A stretch of DNA of 50,306 nucleotides from JBBPYR01 sp038199755. GTDB taxonomy: Bacteria > Chloroflexota > Ktedonobacteria > Ktedonobacterales > Ktedonobacteraceae. Positions 14,981-24,167 of the stretch are shown piece after piece. The stretch spans positions 1 through 50,306 of the forward strand of contig JBBPYR010000142.1 in the NCBI GenBank assembly GCA_038199755.1, given 5' to 3'. Below the pieces are notes generated by a model, which did not search any database, was not told the origin of the DNA, and was given only the letters and a program-made list of their open reading frames with translations. The translations under genes were made by a program, and so were the position numbers. The stretch's first letter is position 1. Every line of letters starts with the position of its first letter.

Positions 14981-16810
14981 CTAGGAGGCGAACAAGATGG
15001 CATCCAGTTCACTGCCATCAATGGTCTCTACTACTATGAGATGCTCAGCAATAGTGATCAGCTTGTCTTTCTTTTCACGCAGAATGTTGAGTGCTGTGGC
15101 ATAAGCTTGATCGACGAGAACAGAAACCTCTTCATCGATTCTGGCAGCAGTTGCGGCACTCAGGGATGGACCACCTTCGCTGTCTTGCTTGTAAAGCACG
15201 TTGCCGAGCGCACTCATGCCAAATTCGCAAACCATGCGACGTGCCACGTTCGTGACATACTCGATATCCTGGCTTGCTCCAGTCGTGATATCACCAAAGA
15301 TGATTTCCTCGGCGGCACGTCCACCCATTGCACCAGCCATCTTCGCCAACAACTCAGAGCGGCGTATCAGATAGCGATCCTCGGCGGGTGCCTGCACGGT
15401 GATACCCAAGGCCATGCCACGAGCAATAGCCGTTACCTTTTGCACTGGGTCAGCACCGGGCATTGAACGCATCACAATGGCATGTCCCACTTCGTGATAG
15501 GCGATGATGGCCTTCTCTGCTTCGGTGATGACACGACTCTTGCGCTCAGGTCCAGCCATAACACGCAGAATAGCCTCTTCCAGATCAGGTTTACTAATCA
15601 GGTTCTGATTGTTACGCGCAGCCAACAGAGCTGCTTCATTGAGCAGGTTCGCGAGGTCAGCGCCAGAGAAACCAGCAGTCTGACGTGCCAGACTTTGCAG
15701 CGTGACATCTTCAGCAAGGGGTTTATCTTTGGCATGCACTTCCAGAATGGCGAGACGCCCCTTGATATCAGGCTTGTCGAGCATTACACGACGATCAAAG
15801 CGTCCTGGGCGTAAAAGAGCTTGGTCAAGCACGTCTGGACGATTGGTCGCGGCAATCACTACGACATTTGCCTGCTTCTCGAAACCGTCCATCTCCACCA
15901 GCAATTGGTTGAGCGTCTGCTCACGCTCGTCATTGCCCCCCACACCATTGCTACTGCGCTGCCGTCCTACCGCATCAATCTCATCGATGAAGAGAATACA
16001 GGGCGCATGCTCCTTAGCCTCTTTGAAGAGATCGCGCACACGAGCCGCACCCACACCCACAAACATTTCCACGAATTCAGAGCCACTCACACTGTAGAAT
16101 GATACTCCGGCTTCGCCCGCCACCGCACGTGAGATGAGCGTCTTTCCCGTACCAGGAGCCCCCACCAGCAATACCCCTTTAGGCGTTCGCGCACCCATCG
16201 CAGTAAAACGGTCTGGATACTTGAGAAACTCAACGATCTCTTGCAGCTCTACCTTCGCCTCTTCTACGCCCGCCACATCCTTAAATAAGACGGTGGGGTG
16301 TGCCTCGTTAAAACGCTTGGCCTTTGAACGCGAAAAGCCCATCGCCTGACCGTTCGCACCACCACGCCTAATAAAGAAGAACATGCCAGCGACAATGAGA
16401 ATGACCAGCAGCAAATCCGCTAATCCCTGAGTCCATTGCCCGCGTTGACCCGTATCGATACTTAAGACAACACCATCACGACGAAATATCTCTGTAACCG
16501 ACTGCCCATCCTCTTTGACGGCATGATACTGGCGTCCATTTTTTGCGGTCGCGACTACATCATTCCCACTCAGGGAGACCGTTTTCAGTTGGTGGCTATC
16601 AGCCATGTTCAATACATCAGTAATTGGCTTTTCCTGCGCTGTCGTGCCCAACGAGATATTCATGACGCGCACACCGGCGATCAGCAGGAGTGTGATACCA
16701 ACAATGATGAAAACTGCTGGTATAGCATAACGCACAACGAGATTGCGTTTCCTGGTTGGCTTTTGGGGAGCACTTTGTGACTCTCGGCTATCCTTTGGAG
16801 GTATTTCCAT
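14981..16810 (-). CDS. ftsH: ATP-dependent zinc metalloprotease FtsH
   Basis: A membrane-anchored AAA+ protease that degrades unstable membrane and regulatory proteins. Two TM helices (about residues 28-50 and 130-148) flank a small extracytoplasmic domain. The AAA domain has Walker A GAPGTGKT (217-224), Walker B LFIDEIDA (273-280), the pore motif FVGVGAARVR and the second region of homology (ATNRPDVLDQALLRPGRFDR). The zinc site is HEVGH (439-443). The length of 609 residues is typical. The start ATG 16810 has an AAGGG sequence further upstream than usual. It is transcribed alone from the promoter at 16920-16948. Its C-terminus lacks the long acidic tail seen in some homologues. Confidence 0.96.
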   Translation of the reverse strand: MEIPPKDSRESQSAPQKPTRKRNLVVRYAIPAVFIIVGITLLLIAGVRVMNISLGTTAQEKPITDVLNMADSHQLKTVSLSGNDVVATAKNGRQYHAVKEDGQSVTEIFRRDGVVLSIDTGQRGQWTQGLADLLLVILIVAGMFFFIRRGGANGQAMGFSRSKAKRFNEAHPTVLFKDVAGVEEAKVELQEIVEFLKYPDRFTAMGARTPKGVLLVGAPGTGKTLISRAVAGEAGVSFYSVSGSEFVEMFVGVGAARVRDLFKEAKEHAPCILFIDEIDAVGRQRSSNGVGGNDEREQTLNQLLVEMDGFEKQANVVVIAATNRPDVLDQALLRPGRFDRRVMLDKPDIKGRLAILEVHAKDKPLAEDVTLQSLARQTAGFSGADLANLLNEAALLAARNNQNLISKPDLEEAILRVMAGPERKSRVITEAEKAIIAYHEVGHAIVMRSMPGADPVQKVTAIARGMALGITVQAPAEDRYLIRRSELLAKMAGAMGGRAAEEIIFGDITTGASQDIEYVTNVARRMVCEFGMSALGNVLYKQDSEGGPSLSAATAARIDEEVSVLVDQAYATALNILREKKDKLITIAEHLIVVETIDGSELDAILFAS

Positions 16811-16919
16811 GCGATATCGTAAGACCCTTCTATATTCTCAACAATGTCTATTTGCCTAACATACGTATATCAACACATATCACTCTGTAACAGAGGAGTG
16901 TAATGCGGGAACTAATGTT

Positions 16920-16948
16920 AGTATAACGTAAGAATTGCTCATTAGCAA
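16920..16948 (-). promoter_or_regulatory. Promoter of ftsH
   Basis: On the minus strand TTGCTA (16948-16943), a 17-nt spacer and TATACT (16925-16920), about 110 nt upstream of the ftsH ATG. The spacing and the near-consensus -10 support it. Confidence 0.6.
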
Positions 16949-17229
16949 GATAAGACTATGCTAAGAAAGCTGAGAAATATTAGAAATTCCTTCTTTGGAG
17001 GAGCAGTTACATGATTTGTTTGTACGCGAATAAGCTATATAACACATATTTTCGCGTAAAATAAGCATGCATTTTAAGGCATAAAAAGCTTGTTGTACAG
17101 CTTGAAGCGAGATAATAGCATCGGTTATACTTATATAGAGCACTAGTACTACTGGGTAGGATATGTGCATCCTCATCCATTTTACTGTTGTTACTGTTCT
17201 TATCTGGAATTATTCGAGGAGGAATTTCC
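16949..17229. other. Divergent A/T-rich intergenic region between ftsH and the MFS gene
   Basis: No coding frame with a ribosome site is visible. Besides the ftsH promoter at its left edge it holds a likely plus-strand promoter for the MFS carrier: TTGAAG (17102-17107), 18 nt, TATACT (17126-17131). Nothing else was identified. Confidence 0.5.
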
Positions 17230-18516
17230 ATGAGCAGTTCTTCTGCCGGTAGCTCGACTTCCCCTAATCGCTGGGCCATTGCCATCGCAGCATTCATACT
17301 TCAGCTTGCGCTCGGCTCGGTCTACGCTTGGAGTGTGTTTTCCAAGCCTATTGCGGCACTCTTTAACAACGTACCAGTGGCAAATGTGACAAAGGGTCAA
17401 TTAGCAGGTACGAATCTTACCTTTTCTATTACGCTCCTTGCGCTCGGCATCACAGCTGCGTTTGGCGGCTATCTGCAAGTGCGCTTTGGCCCTAGAGCGG
17501 TTGCTACAGCTGGTGGCATCCTTTACGGTGTCGGGGTGATTCTTGCGGGACTCACTGCTTCCGCACACAGTTTACTCCTACTTTATCTCTGCTATGGGAT
17601 TATTGGCGGTATTGGTATCGGCCTAGCATATATTGTGCCGCTGGCAATGCTGCTACGCTGGTTTCCAGATCGTCGTGGTTTTATCACTGGACTGGCTGTG
17701 GCAGGTTTCGGACTGGGCGCGTTAGTTATTGCGCAAACAGCACCAGCGTTATTGAGTCCGAAGTCGCTAGGGGTCGGCTCGACCTTCCTGTATCTCGGAA
17801 TTGCTTATCTGATTGTGGTTGTTATTGCGGCCCAGTTCTTTCGTCGCGCACCCGACGGTTATGCTCCTGCTGGCTGGACACCGTCGGCAACACAGCAAGC
17901 AATCAGCACCAAACGTGACTATACGTTGGGTGAAGCACTGCGAGAGCCACGTTGGTACGTGCTCTGGCTCACCCTAGCCTTAAACGTTACCGCTGGAGCG
18001 GCTTTAATCTCGGTTGCGTCACCATTGGCACAACAGTTTACCGGCGTTACAGCGGCCACCGCGGCGATTGCCGTAAGTACCATCTCTGTTTTCAATGGTC
18101 TAGGTCGCTTGGTATGGGCGTGGCTCTCTGACGCAATTGGCCGACCATTCACATTTCTTGCCATCTTTGCCGTACAAATTGTTGCGTTCGTCGTTCTGGC
18201 ACAGGTTGGACTCGGTGGTTTTGGCTTACTTTTAGTGCCAGCAGCTTTCATCGCGCTTTGCTATGGTGGTGGTTTTGGCACTATGCCCGCCTTTGCCGCA
18301 GACTTCTTTGGAGCAAAGAACTCTGGCATGATCTATGGCGCGATGCTAACCGCGTGGAGTGCTGGTGGTATTGTCGGTCCCATTCTCATATCAGGGCTAG
18401 ACTACCATGTTGCATTGTATATTATTGCGGGCATCATGTTAGTCAGCTGCGCTTTACCTCTGATCGCACGAGCACTGGCTCAACGTCAACGCGACACGAT
18501 TGAAGCTACCGCATAA
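17230..18516 (+). CDS. Oxalate/formate antiporter-type MFS transporter
   Basis: A 428-residue, twelve-helix major facilitator resembling OxlT-type oxalate:formate and related monocarboxylate carriers: the start motif LQLALGSVYAWSVFSKPIAALF, the central RWFPDRRGFITGLAVAGFGLGAL, and the second-half DAIGRPFTF, with GTMPAFAADFFGAKNSGMIYGAMLT characteristic of this subfamily. ATG 17230 follows GAGGAGG at a good distance; the frame from 17188 is less likely. It lies directly before the formate dehydrogenase operon on the same strand, which suggests that it imports formate or exchanges formate with another carboxylate. The substrate is inferred from subfamily and context, not shown. Confidence 0.85.
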   Translation: MSSSSAGSSTSPNRWAIAIAAFILQLALGSVYAWSVFSKPIAALFNNVPVANVTKGQLAGTNLTFSITLLALGITAAFGGYLQVRFGPRAVATAGGILYGVGVILAGLTASAHSLLLLYLCYGIIGGIGIGLAYIVPLAMLLRWFPDRRGFITGLAVAGFGLGALVIAQTAPALLSPKSLGVGSTFLYLGIAYLIVVVIAAQFFRRAPDGYAPAGWTPSATQQAISTKRDYTLGEALREPRWYVLWLTLALNVTAGAALISVASPLAQQFTGVTAATAAIAVSTISVFNGLGRLVWAWLSDAIGRPFTFLAIFAVQIVAFVVLAQVGLGGFGLLLVPAAFIALCYGGGFGTMPAFAADFFGAKNSGMIYGAMLTAWSAGGIVGPILISGLDYHVALYIIAGIMLVSCALPLIARALAQRQRDTIEATA

Positions 18517-18540
18517 CGCATCATTGCATGCTTCGTCCTG

Positions 18541-18598
18541 AAAGGGGGGCGCGACAGTGTCGTGCCCCTTCCCAATGTAACCCACAAGCTGCTATAAT
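18541..18598 (+). promoter_or_regulatory. Hairpin and promoter between the MFS gene and fdhA
   Basis: An imperfect G/C-rich hairpin (18541-18570; AAGGGG/CCCCTT outer arms, CGAC/GTCG inner arms) without a T-run is followed by a perfect -10 TATAAT (18593-18598). No convincing -35 is present at the standard distance, so an activator or alternative sigma factor may be used. Transcription would start about 65 nt before the fdhA ATG. Confidence 0.5.
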
Positions 18599-18670
18599 AG
18601 ACAACAACCTATGTAGTAACATTCTATCCTCTATTTCAGGCCAAAGTATGCTAGTTTTGAGGAAGCTTCT

Positions 18671-21600
18671 ATGAAAGAACTACCTGTATTATCCACTACT
18701 TTCACGTCTGCTCTGAACCAGGTCATGGAATTTGGCTCGAAGGTGCAGCCGTTCAGTCAGGAGAGCCGCGAAAAGGCCCCACGCATACGTGACGCAAAAG
18801 TGGTCCATAGTGTATGCCCGTATTGTGCCGTTGGCTGTGGACTGAATGTCTATGTCAAGGATGGTAAAGTCATCGACATCGAAGGCAACCCGGACAGCCC
18901 CATCAATCATGGTGCGCTATGCCCCAAGGGGTCTGCGACGTTCCAATACACCGTCAATCCCAGTCGCCTGACAAAGGTATTGTATCGCGCTCCCTATAGT
19001 GACCATTGGCAAGAGAAGTCACTTGCATGGGCCATGGAACAAATCGCCCAGCGCGTCAAACAGGCACGAGATGAAACGTTCGTCGAGCGATTAGAGGATG
19101 GTCGTGAGATCAACCACACACAGGGCATCGCCTCGTTAGGCGGTGCTACACTCGACGTTGAAGAGAACTACCTGATGAAAAAGCTGTTTAGCGGCGGCTT
19201 AGGCATGGTCTCCATTGAAAATCAGGCCCGTATTTGACACAGTTCAACAGTACCCGGTCTGGGTACCACACTTGGGCGTGGGGGTGCCACCTCTTTTCCG
19301 CAAGATTTGCTCAATAGTGACTGCATTCTGATTATGGGCAGCAATATGGCTGAGGCGCATCCCATTGCATTTGGCAATGTGGTCAAAGCCAAAGAACGTG
19401 GAGCTAAGGTCATTCATATAGACCCACATTTCTCGCGTACCTCGGCTCTAGCAAATCTCTATATTCCCACGCGGGCGGGGGCCGACATCGTCTTTCTGGG
19501 CGCGATTATTCACTATTTGTTAGAAAATAATGCTTACTTCTACGACTACGTTGTAAACTACACCAACGCGGCCATGCTCATTCGCGAAGATTTTCGTGAC
19601 ACCGAGGAACTGGATGGCGTCTTCTCCGGCTATGACGCGGAAACGAGCAGCTACAGCGATCAAGGAAGTTGGGATTATCAACGCAACGAGTATGGCAAAC
19701 CGCTGAGCGACCCCACATTACAGCATCCACAGTGTGTGCTACAAATCATGCGCCGCCATTTCGCACGCTACACCCCTGAGATGGTGGAGCAGGTATGTGG
19801 TGTTTCGCAGGAGCAATGGTTACAAGTCGTCCACACCTTGGTTGAGAATAGTGGACGGGAACGGACCACAGCACTGTGCTATGCGGTGGGCTGGACACAA
19901 CACTCCAAGGGCGTGCAAATTATTCGTGCAGCCGCGATCATGCAACTGCTACTCGGCAATGTGGGCCGTCCTGGTGGTGGCATCCTAGCGTTGCGTGGAC
20001 ATGCTTCCATTCAAGGCTCAACTGATGTGCCAACCCTGTATGATCTACTCGCTGGCTATATGCCACAGCCCAGCGAACTGCTTACCAATAAGCCCCACAT
20101 ACAGGATACGCCTTCATCGACCACGTGGGGTGAAAAGCGCGACCAGGAGACAAATGCACTCACACAGCAGACGTTAGAGGACTATATCAATGCCAATGGG
20201 CAAAAACTCGGCTGGTGGTCCAACATGTCAGCGTACATGCGTAGCTTACTCAAGGCCTGGTATGGAGAAGCGGTACATGAAGAAGGGGTTGAATTTGGCT
20301 ATCGCTGGCTACCAAAGATTATCGGCGATCATTCACACTTAATGACCAGCTACGCCATGCTTGACGGGAAGGTACGCGGCTACTTCCTGATGGGCCAGAA
20401 CCCGGCGGCAGGCAGCACCAATGCACGCATGCAGCGTAAGGCATTAGAGCAACTCGATTGGATGGTGGTACGAGATCTCTATGAAGTGGAGTCCGCCGCA
20501 TTCTGGTATAAAGGGCCAGAGCCAGTTGACCCAAGCAGTATCAAGACAGAGGTATTCTTGCTGCCTGCCGCAGCTTCCACGGAGAAAGAGGGCAGTTTCA
20601 CCAACACGCAACGATTGATTCAGTGGCGTGATAAAGCGGTTGATCCCCCAGATGATGCACGCTCTGACCTGTGGTTTGTCTATCATCTCGGTAAGCGACT
20701 CAAAGCCCTGTATGCAGAGAGCACAAAGCCACGAGATCGTGGGTTGCAAGCCCTTTTGTGGGACTACGAACGCTGCGAAGTGGAACCCGACTCACGCATT
20801 CATGACGAGCCCGATGCCTTGCTGGTGCTAAAAGAGATCAACGGCTACGTGGTGTATGCACAAGATACACAAAACGCAGAGCAGAAGCAGATGAACAACC
20901 TGCATAATGCGCCTCATGTTCCTGCCTTTACCGCATTGAAGGCTGATGGTAGCACTGCCTGTGGCTCCTGGATCTATAGTGGGGTCTATCCAGAGCCAGG
21001 GAAGAATCGCGCCTCCTCGCGCACACCTGGTGGCTATACGAACTTAGAGTGGGGCTTTGCCTGGCCCGCCAACCGCCGCACCCTCTATAACCGCGCCTCA
21101 GCAGACCCCCAGGGTCGCCCGTGGTCGGAACGCAAGAAGTACATTTGGTGGGATGAGGAGCAGCAGAAGTGGGTCGGCTATGACATTCCCGACTTTCCGG
21201 TGAATAAAGCCCCTGATTACCAACCTGCCCCTGACGCAACAGGCATGGACGCTATCGCGGGCAGTGATCCCTTCATTATGAAACCCGATGGCCGTGGTTG
21301 GCTGTATGCCCCCATGGGTTTGAAGGATGGCCCATTGCCAGCGCACTATGAAGCGGCTGAGTCACCCGTGAAAAACCTGATGTACAAGCAGCAACGAAAT
21401 CCCGCCGCCATGATGAATAAGGAGCGCAAAGACAACAAGCTGGCCGAGGTAGCAGATCCCAATTATCCAATTGTGATTACGACTTATCGCCTGACGGAGC
21501 ATCATGTCAGTGGGCCTATGACGCGCTGGATGCCCTGGCTCAATGCCCTGCAACCAGCTCTCTTTGCTGAGCTCAGCCCCGAACTTGCCGCCGAGCATAG

Positions 21601-21865
21601 CATCAAGAATGGTGATTGGATGCTGATCTGTACACCACGTGGCGAGATTGAGGCGCGTGCGCTGGTCACACGCCGCATTCGCCCACTGCATATGTCGGGA
21701 CGAATTGTGCATCAAATCGGTTTGCCATTCCACTGGGGTTTCCAGGGAAAGAGCCGAGGCAGCATTACTAACGACCTCACACATATGGTATTAGAGCCCA
21801 ATGTGAGCATCGAAGAGGCAAAGGCATTCACTTGTAACATACGCGCCGGAAGATTGCATCATTAA
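18671..21865 (+). CDS. fdhA: Formate dehydrogenase catalytic subunit, selenocysteine-containing
   Basis: A molybdenum/tungsten bis-MGD enzyme oxidising formate to CO2. The gene is continuous through an in-frame TGA at 19235-19237, read as selenocysteine 189: the context ENQARI-U-HSSTV matches the NQAR-U-H active site of FdnG/FdoG, and a SECIS hairpin follows. The product is 1064 residues. The N-terminal [4Fe-4S] ligands are Cys49, 52, 56 and 84 (CPYCAVGC...ALCPKG), then GSNMAEAHPIAFGNV, and the C-terminal MGD-binding domain near the end (HVSGPMTRWMPW...GDWMLICTPRGE). No twin-arginine signal is visible, unlike E. coli FdnG, implying a cytoplasm-facing active site. GAGGAAG lies 6 nt before ATG 18671. 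Followed by fdhB and an nrfD-like gene. Standard gene callers would split it. Confidence 0.95.
19235..19266 (+). promoter_or_regulatory. Bacterial SECIS element with Sec UGA codon
   Basis: The UGA (19235-19237) is followed, 18 nt later, by the loop GGTCT (19256-19260), flanked by a perfect 6-bp stem GTACCC (19250-19255) and GGGTAC (19261-19266). The loop sequence and the 18-nt distance are the same as in the E. coli fdhF SECIS bound by SelB. The element lies inside the coding sequence, as is normal in bacteria. selA, selB, selC and selD are not in this window. Confidence 0.93.
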
Positions 21866-21943
21866 GTATCGCAGGCGAGGAATGAGGGTGCAGCTAGCAA
21901 TCCCATTCCTCGCCAGTGACACAAGAATATAGAGGTGTTTGTT

Positions 21944-22921
21944 ATGGCTACATCGTCTACACAACGCTCTAGTAGACAACTACCAGTTTTGAAAGTGGTG
22001 CAGGACACGCTGTCGCCACTGCGCAAAGAGCCACCACTTCCGCAACAAGCCACGATGGGCTTTTTTACTGATACGAGCATCTGTATCGGCTGCAAAGCCT
22101 GTGAAGTGGCCTGCAAGCAATGGAATCAACTGCCCGCCACAACGCCTGATTGGAGCGGGACTAGCTACGACAACACCCGCCAATTGGGAGCGACCACGTG
22201 GCGGCACGTGCAATTCATCGAGCAGCTTGGGCAAGACCACGCTAACCATCATGAGCACCATGCACCAGCACTTCCCTTGCTAGATAATCAGCTGCTAACG
22301 GCGAAAAGTGACGGCACCATCCCACAAACGCCACCGGGGACCGCCTTACCGTTCTTTAATAGCGACCGTTGGCTCATGCACAGCGATGTATGTAAACACT
22401 GTGCCAACGCGCCCTGTCACGAGGCTTGCCCAACCGGAGCAATCATTCGCACCGAGTTCGATACGGTGTATGTGCAGCAAGATATTTGTAATGGCTGCGG
22501 CTACTGTATCGTTGCCTGCCCCTTCGGTGTCATCGCTCGCGACGAGCAAGGAGACCATCGCGCCCACAAGTGTACACTGTGTTATGATCGTTTAAAAGAC
22601 GGCATGGAGCCTGCATGTGCAAAGGCGTGTCCGACAAAATCCATTCAATTCGGTGAGGTAGCACAATTACAAGCCCATGCACGTGAACGGGTGCAGTTTT
22701 TGCACGAGCAAGGTCTCGCCGAGGCACAATTATATGGTGCCGACGATAAGGTGCTGGAAGGTGGCCTGCACTCTTTCTTCTTACTACTAGATAGGCCAGA
22801 AGTATATAATTTACCAGAAAATCCGCCGCGCCCTTCAATGCATGTGGCACCTGCCTCGCTGTGGACAATTGCAGCGGCAGCCATTTTAGGGTTGCTTGGT
22901 ATCATCTTCTTCAAAGAATAA
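21944..22921 (+). CDS. fdhB: Formate dehydrogenase iron-sulfur subunit
   Basis: A 325-residue ferredoxin-type electron-transfer subunit with four [4Fe-4S] cysteine groups: CIGCKACEVACKQW, CKHCANAPCHEACP, CNGCGYCIVACP and CTLCYDRL...CAKACP. It passes electrons from FdhA to the membrane subunit. A C-terminal hydrophobic helix (LWTIAAAAILGLLGIIFFKE) anchors it, as in FdnH. The sequence between the first and second clusters carries a His-rich insertion (NHHEHHAP). ATG 21944 is preceded by AGAGGTG; the ORF start at 21935 is an alternative GTG without a site. It lies 78 nt after fdhA and 25 nt before the nrfD-like gene. Confidence 0.93.
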   Translation: MATSSTQRSSRQLPVLKVVQDTLSPLRKEPPLPQQATMGFFTDTSICIGCKACEVACKQWNQLPATTPDWSGTSYDNTRQLGATTWRHVQFIEQLGQDHANHHEHHAPALPLLDNQLLTAKSDGTIPQTPPGTALPFFNSDRWLMHSDVCKHCANAPCHEACPTGAIIRTEFDTVYVQQDICNGCGYCIVACPFGVIARDEQGDHRAHKCTLCYDRLKDGMEPACAKACPTKSIQFGEVAQLQAHARERVQFLHEQGLAEAQLYGADDKVLEGGLHSFFLLLDRPEVYNLPENPPRPSMHVAPASLWTIAAAAILGLLGIIFFKE

Positions 22922-22946
22922 CTGTTTTGTGCAGAAGGATACATGT

Positions 22947-24068
22947 ATGCAAAAGATGCGCCTTTCACCTGATATGGTCAAAGCCTTGCACCTGTTTTCT
23001 CCGTTCTTAGGTGCAATCAGCAGCATTCCGATAGAACACGTGGAACAAGGGATGCTTGAGCAAGCCGCAAAGTTGACCACTGGTTACACGCCAGACCCTG
23101 AACGCGAATTACAAGAGCCAAGTTATTATGATTATCCCGTACTCAAACCGGCTATCTGGCGCTGGGAAATTATCTGGTATTTCTTCCTCGGTGGGCTGGC
23201 TGCTGGCAGCTACGTAATCGCTAGCATCGCCTCGTTGTTTGGTTCACCGGAAGATCGCGTGGTGGCGCGTACAGGATACTATCTCTCGTTACTGGCACTG
23301 CTCCCCTGCCCAGTCCTGCTCATCAAAGACTTGGGGCGACCGGAACGCTTCCTCAATATGATGCGTGTCTTCAAGGTCAAATCTCCAATGTCGATGGGGG
23401 TGTGGGCGTTGATCTCATTTTCGCTCTTTTGCGGCCTCACTGCCAGCATTCAGGCCGCTCGTGATGGCCTACTCGGTCGCTGGTGGGGCGCACGCTTATT
23501 GGCAGCCTTGCCACAAAAATTGCTGGCCGTGCCTGGAACAGGCTTTGGCGTGTTTCTCGGAGGCTATACTGGCGTGCTCTTGACGGCAACCAGCGTCCCA
23601 TTGTGGTCACGTAGCAAACTGCTGGGGGCAACTTTTATTACATCGGCATTCTCAACTGGCACGGCCCTGATCTCATTCGTCTTGCGCCTTGCTAAAGCAC
23701 CCAACAGTTCGCTGCACAAGCTTGAACGCATAGAATGGTCGGCCATGCTGCTAGAGATGAGTCTGCTTCTGGCGTTCTTGCGCGGCTCTGGCCGGGCGGC
23801 TCAGCCTCTCGTCGGCACCGCCGCCAAAGAGCACGGTCAAACCTTCTGGCGTTTCATGTTTGGCGGTGGTCTCCTGCTGCCCTGGCTACTACAAACACTC
23901 TCATTTTTTGGGCTACGTAGCAAAAAAAGGAACAGTTCAAGTGCAGGTGGCCTCGTGATTTCTCTGCTGGTCTTGATGGGTGGTTATTTCCTACGCCGCA
24001 CCATGGTCGAAGCGGGTCACACCTCTAGCCAGGACGCCCGTACTACGCTCTGGAATGCTCGTCGCTAG
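22947..24068 (+). CDS. nrfD: NrfD/PsrC-family membrane quinone subunit of formate dehydrogenase
   Basis: A 373-residue polytopic protein with about eight hydrophobic segments and the NrfD-family opening WEIIWYFFLGGLAAGSYVIAS, followed by the conserved KDLGRPERFLNMMRVFKVKSPMS (the family motif after helix 3). Such subunits exchange electrons with the quinone pool without heme, in place of the cytochrome b FdnI of E. coli. ATG 22947 has AAGGA 9 nt upstream. The final residues are basic. Together with FdhA and FdhB it would form a membrane-bound formate:quinone oxidoreductase. Gene symbol is by family only. Confidence 0.88.
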   Translation: MQKMRLSPDMVKALHLFSPFLGAISSIPIEHVEQGMLEQAAKLTTGYTPDPERELQEPSYYDYPVLKPAIWRWEIIWYFFLGGLAAGSYVIASIASLFGSPEDRVVARTGYYLSLLALLPCPVLLIKDLGRPERFLNMMRVFKVKSPMSMGVWALISFSLFCGLTASIQAARDGLLGRWWGARLLAALPQKLLAVPGTGFGVFLGGYTGVLLTATSVPLWSRSKLLGATFITSAFSTGTALISFVLRLAKAPNSSLHKLERIEWSAMLLEMSLLLAFLRGSGRAAQPLVGTAAKEHGQTFWRFMFGGGLLLPWLLQTLSFFGLRSKKRNSSSAGGLVISLLVLMGGYFLRRTMVEAGHTSSQDARTTLWNARR

Positions 24069-24167
24069 CTGGCATTTCTACCTTCCAACTTTTTTTTGGT
24101 CATCTCGTACATGTGGTAAGAATGCATACATTCATTACGATAGATTATGAGGGAAGAGGGAAGGTCT

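Noticed and set aside
19235..19237. In-frame stop codon splitting the formate dehydrogenase gene, as a possible nonsense mutation or pseudogene
   Set aside because: The codon sits exactly at the active-site position, in NQAR-U-H context, with a SECIS hairpin at the standard distance and a full-length frame after it.
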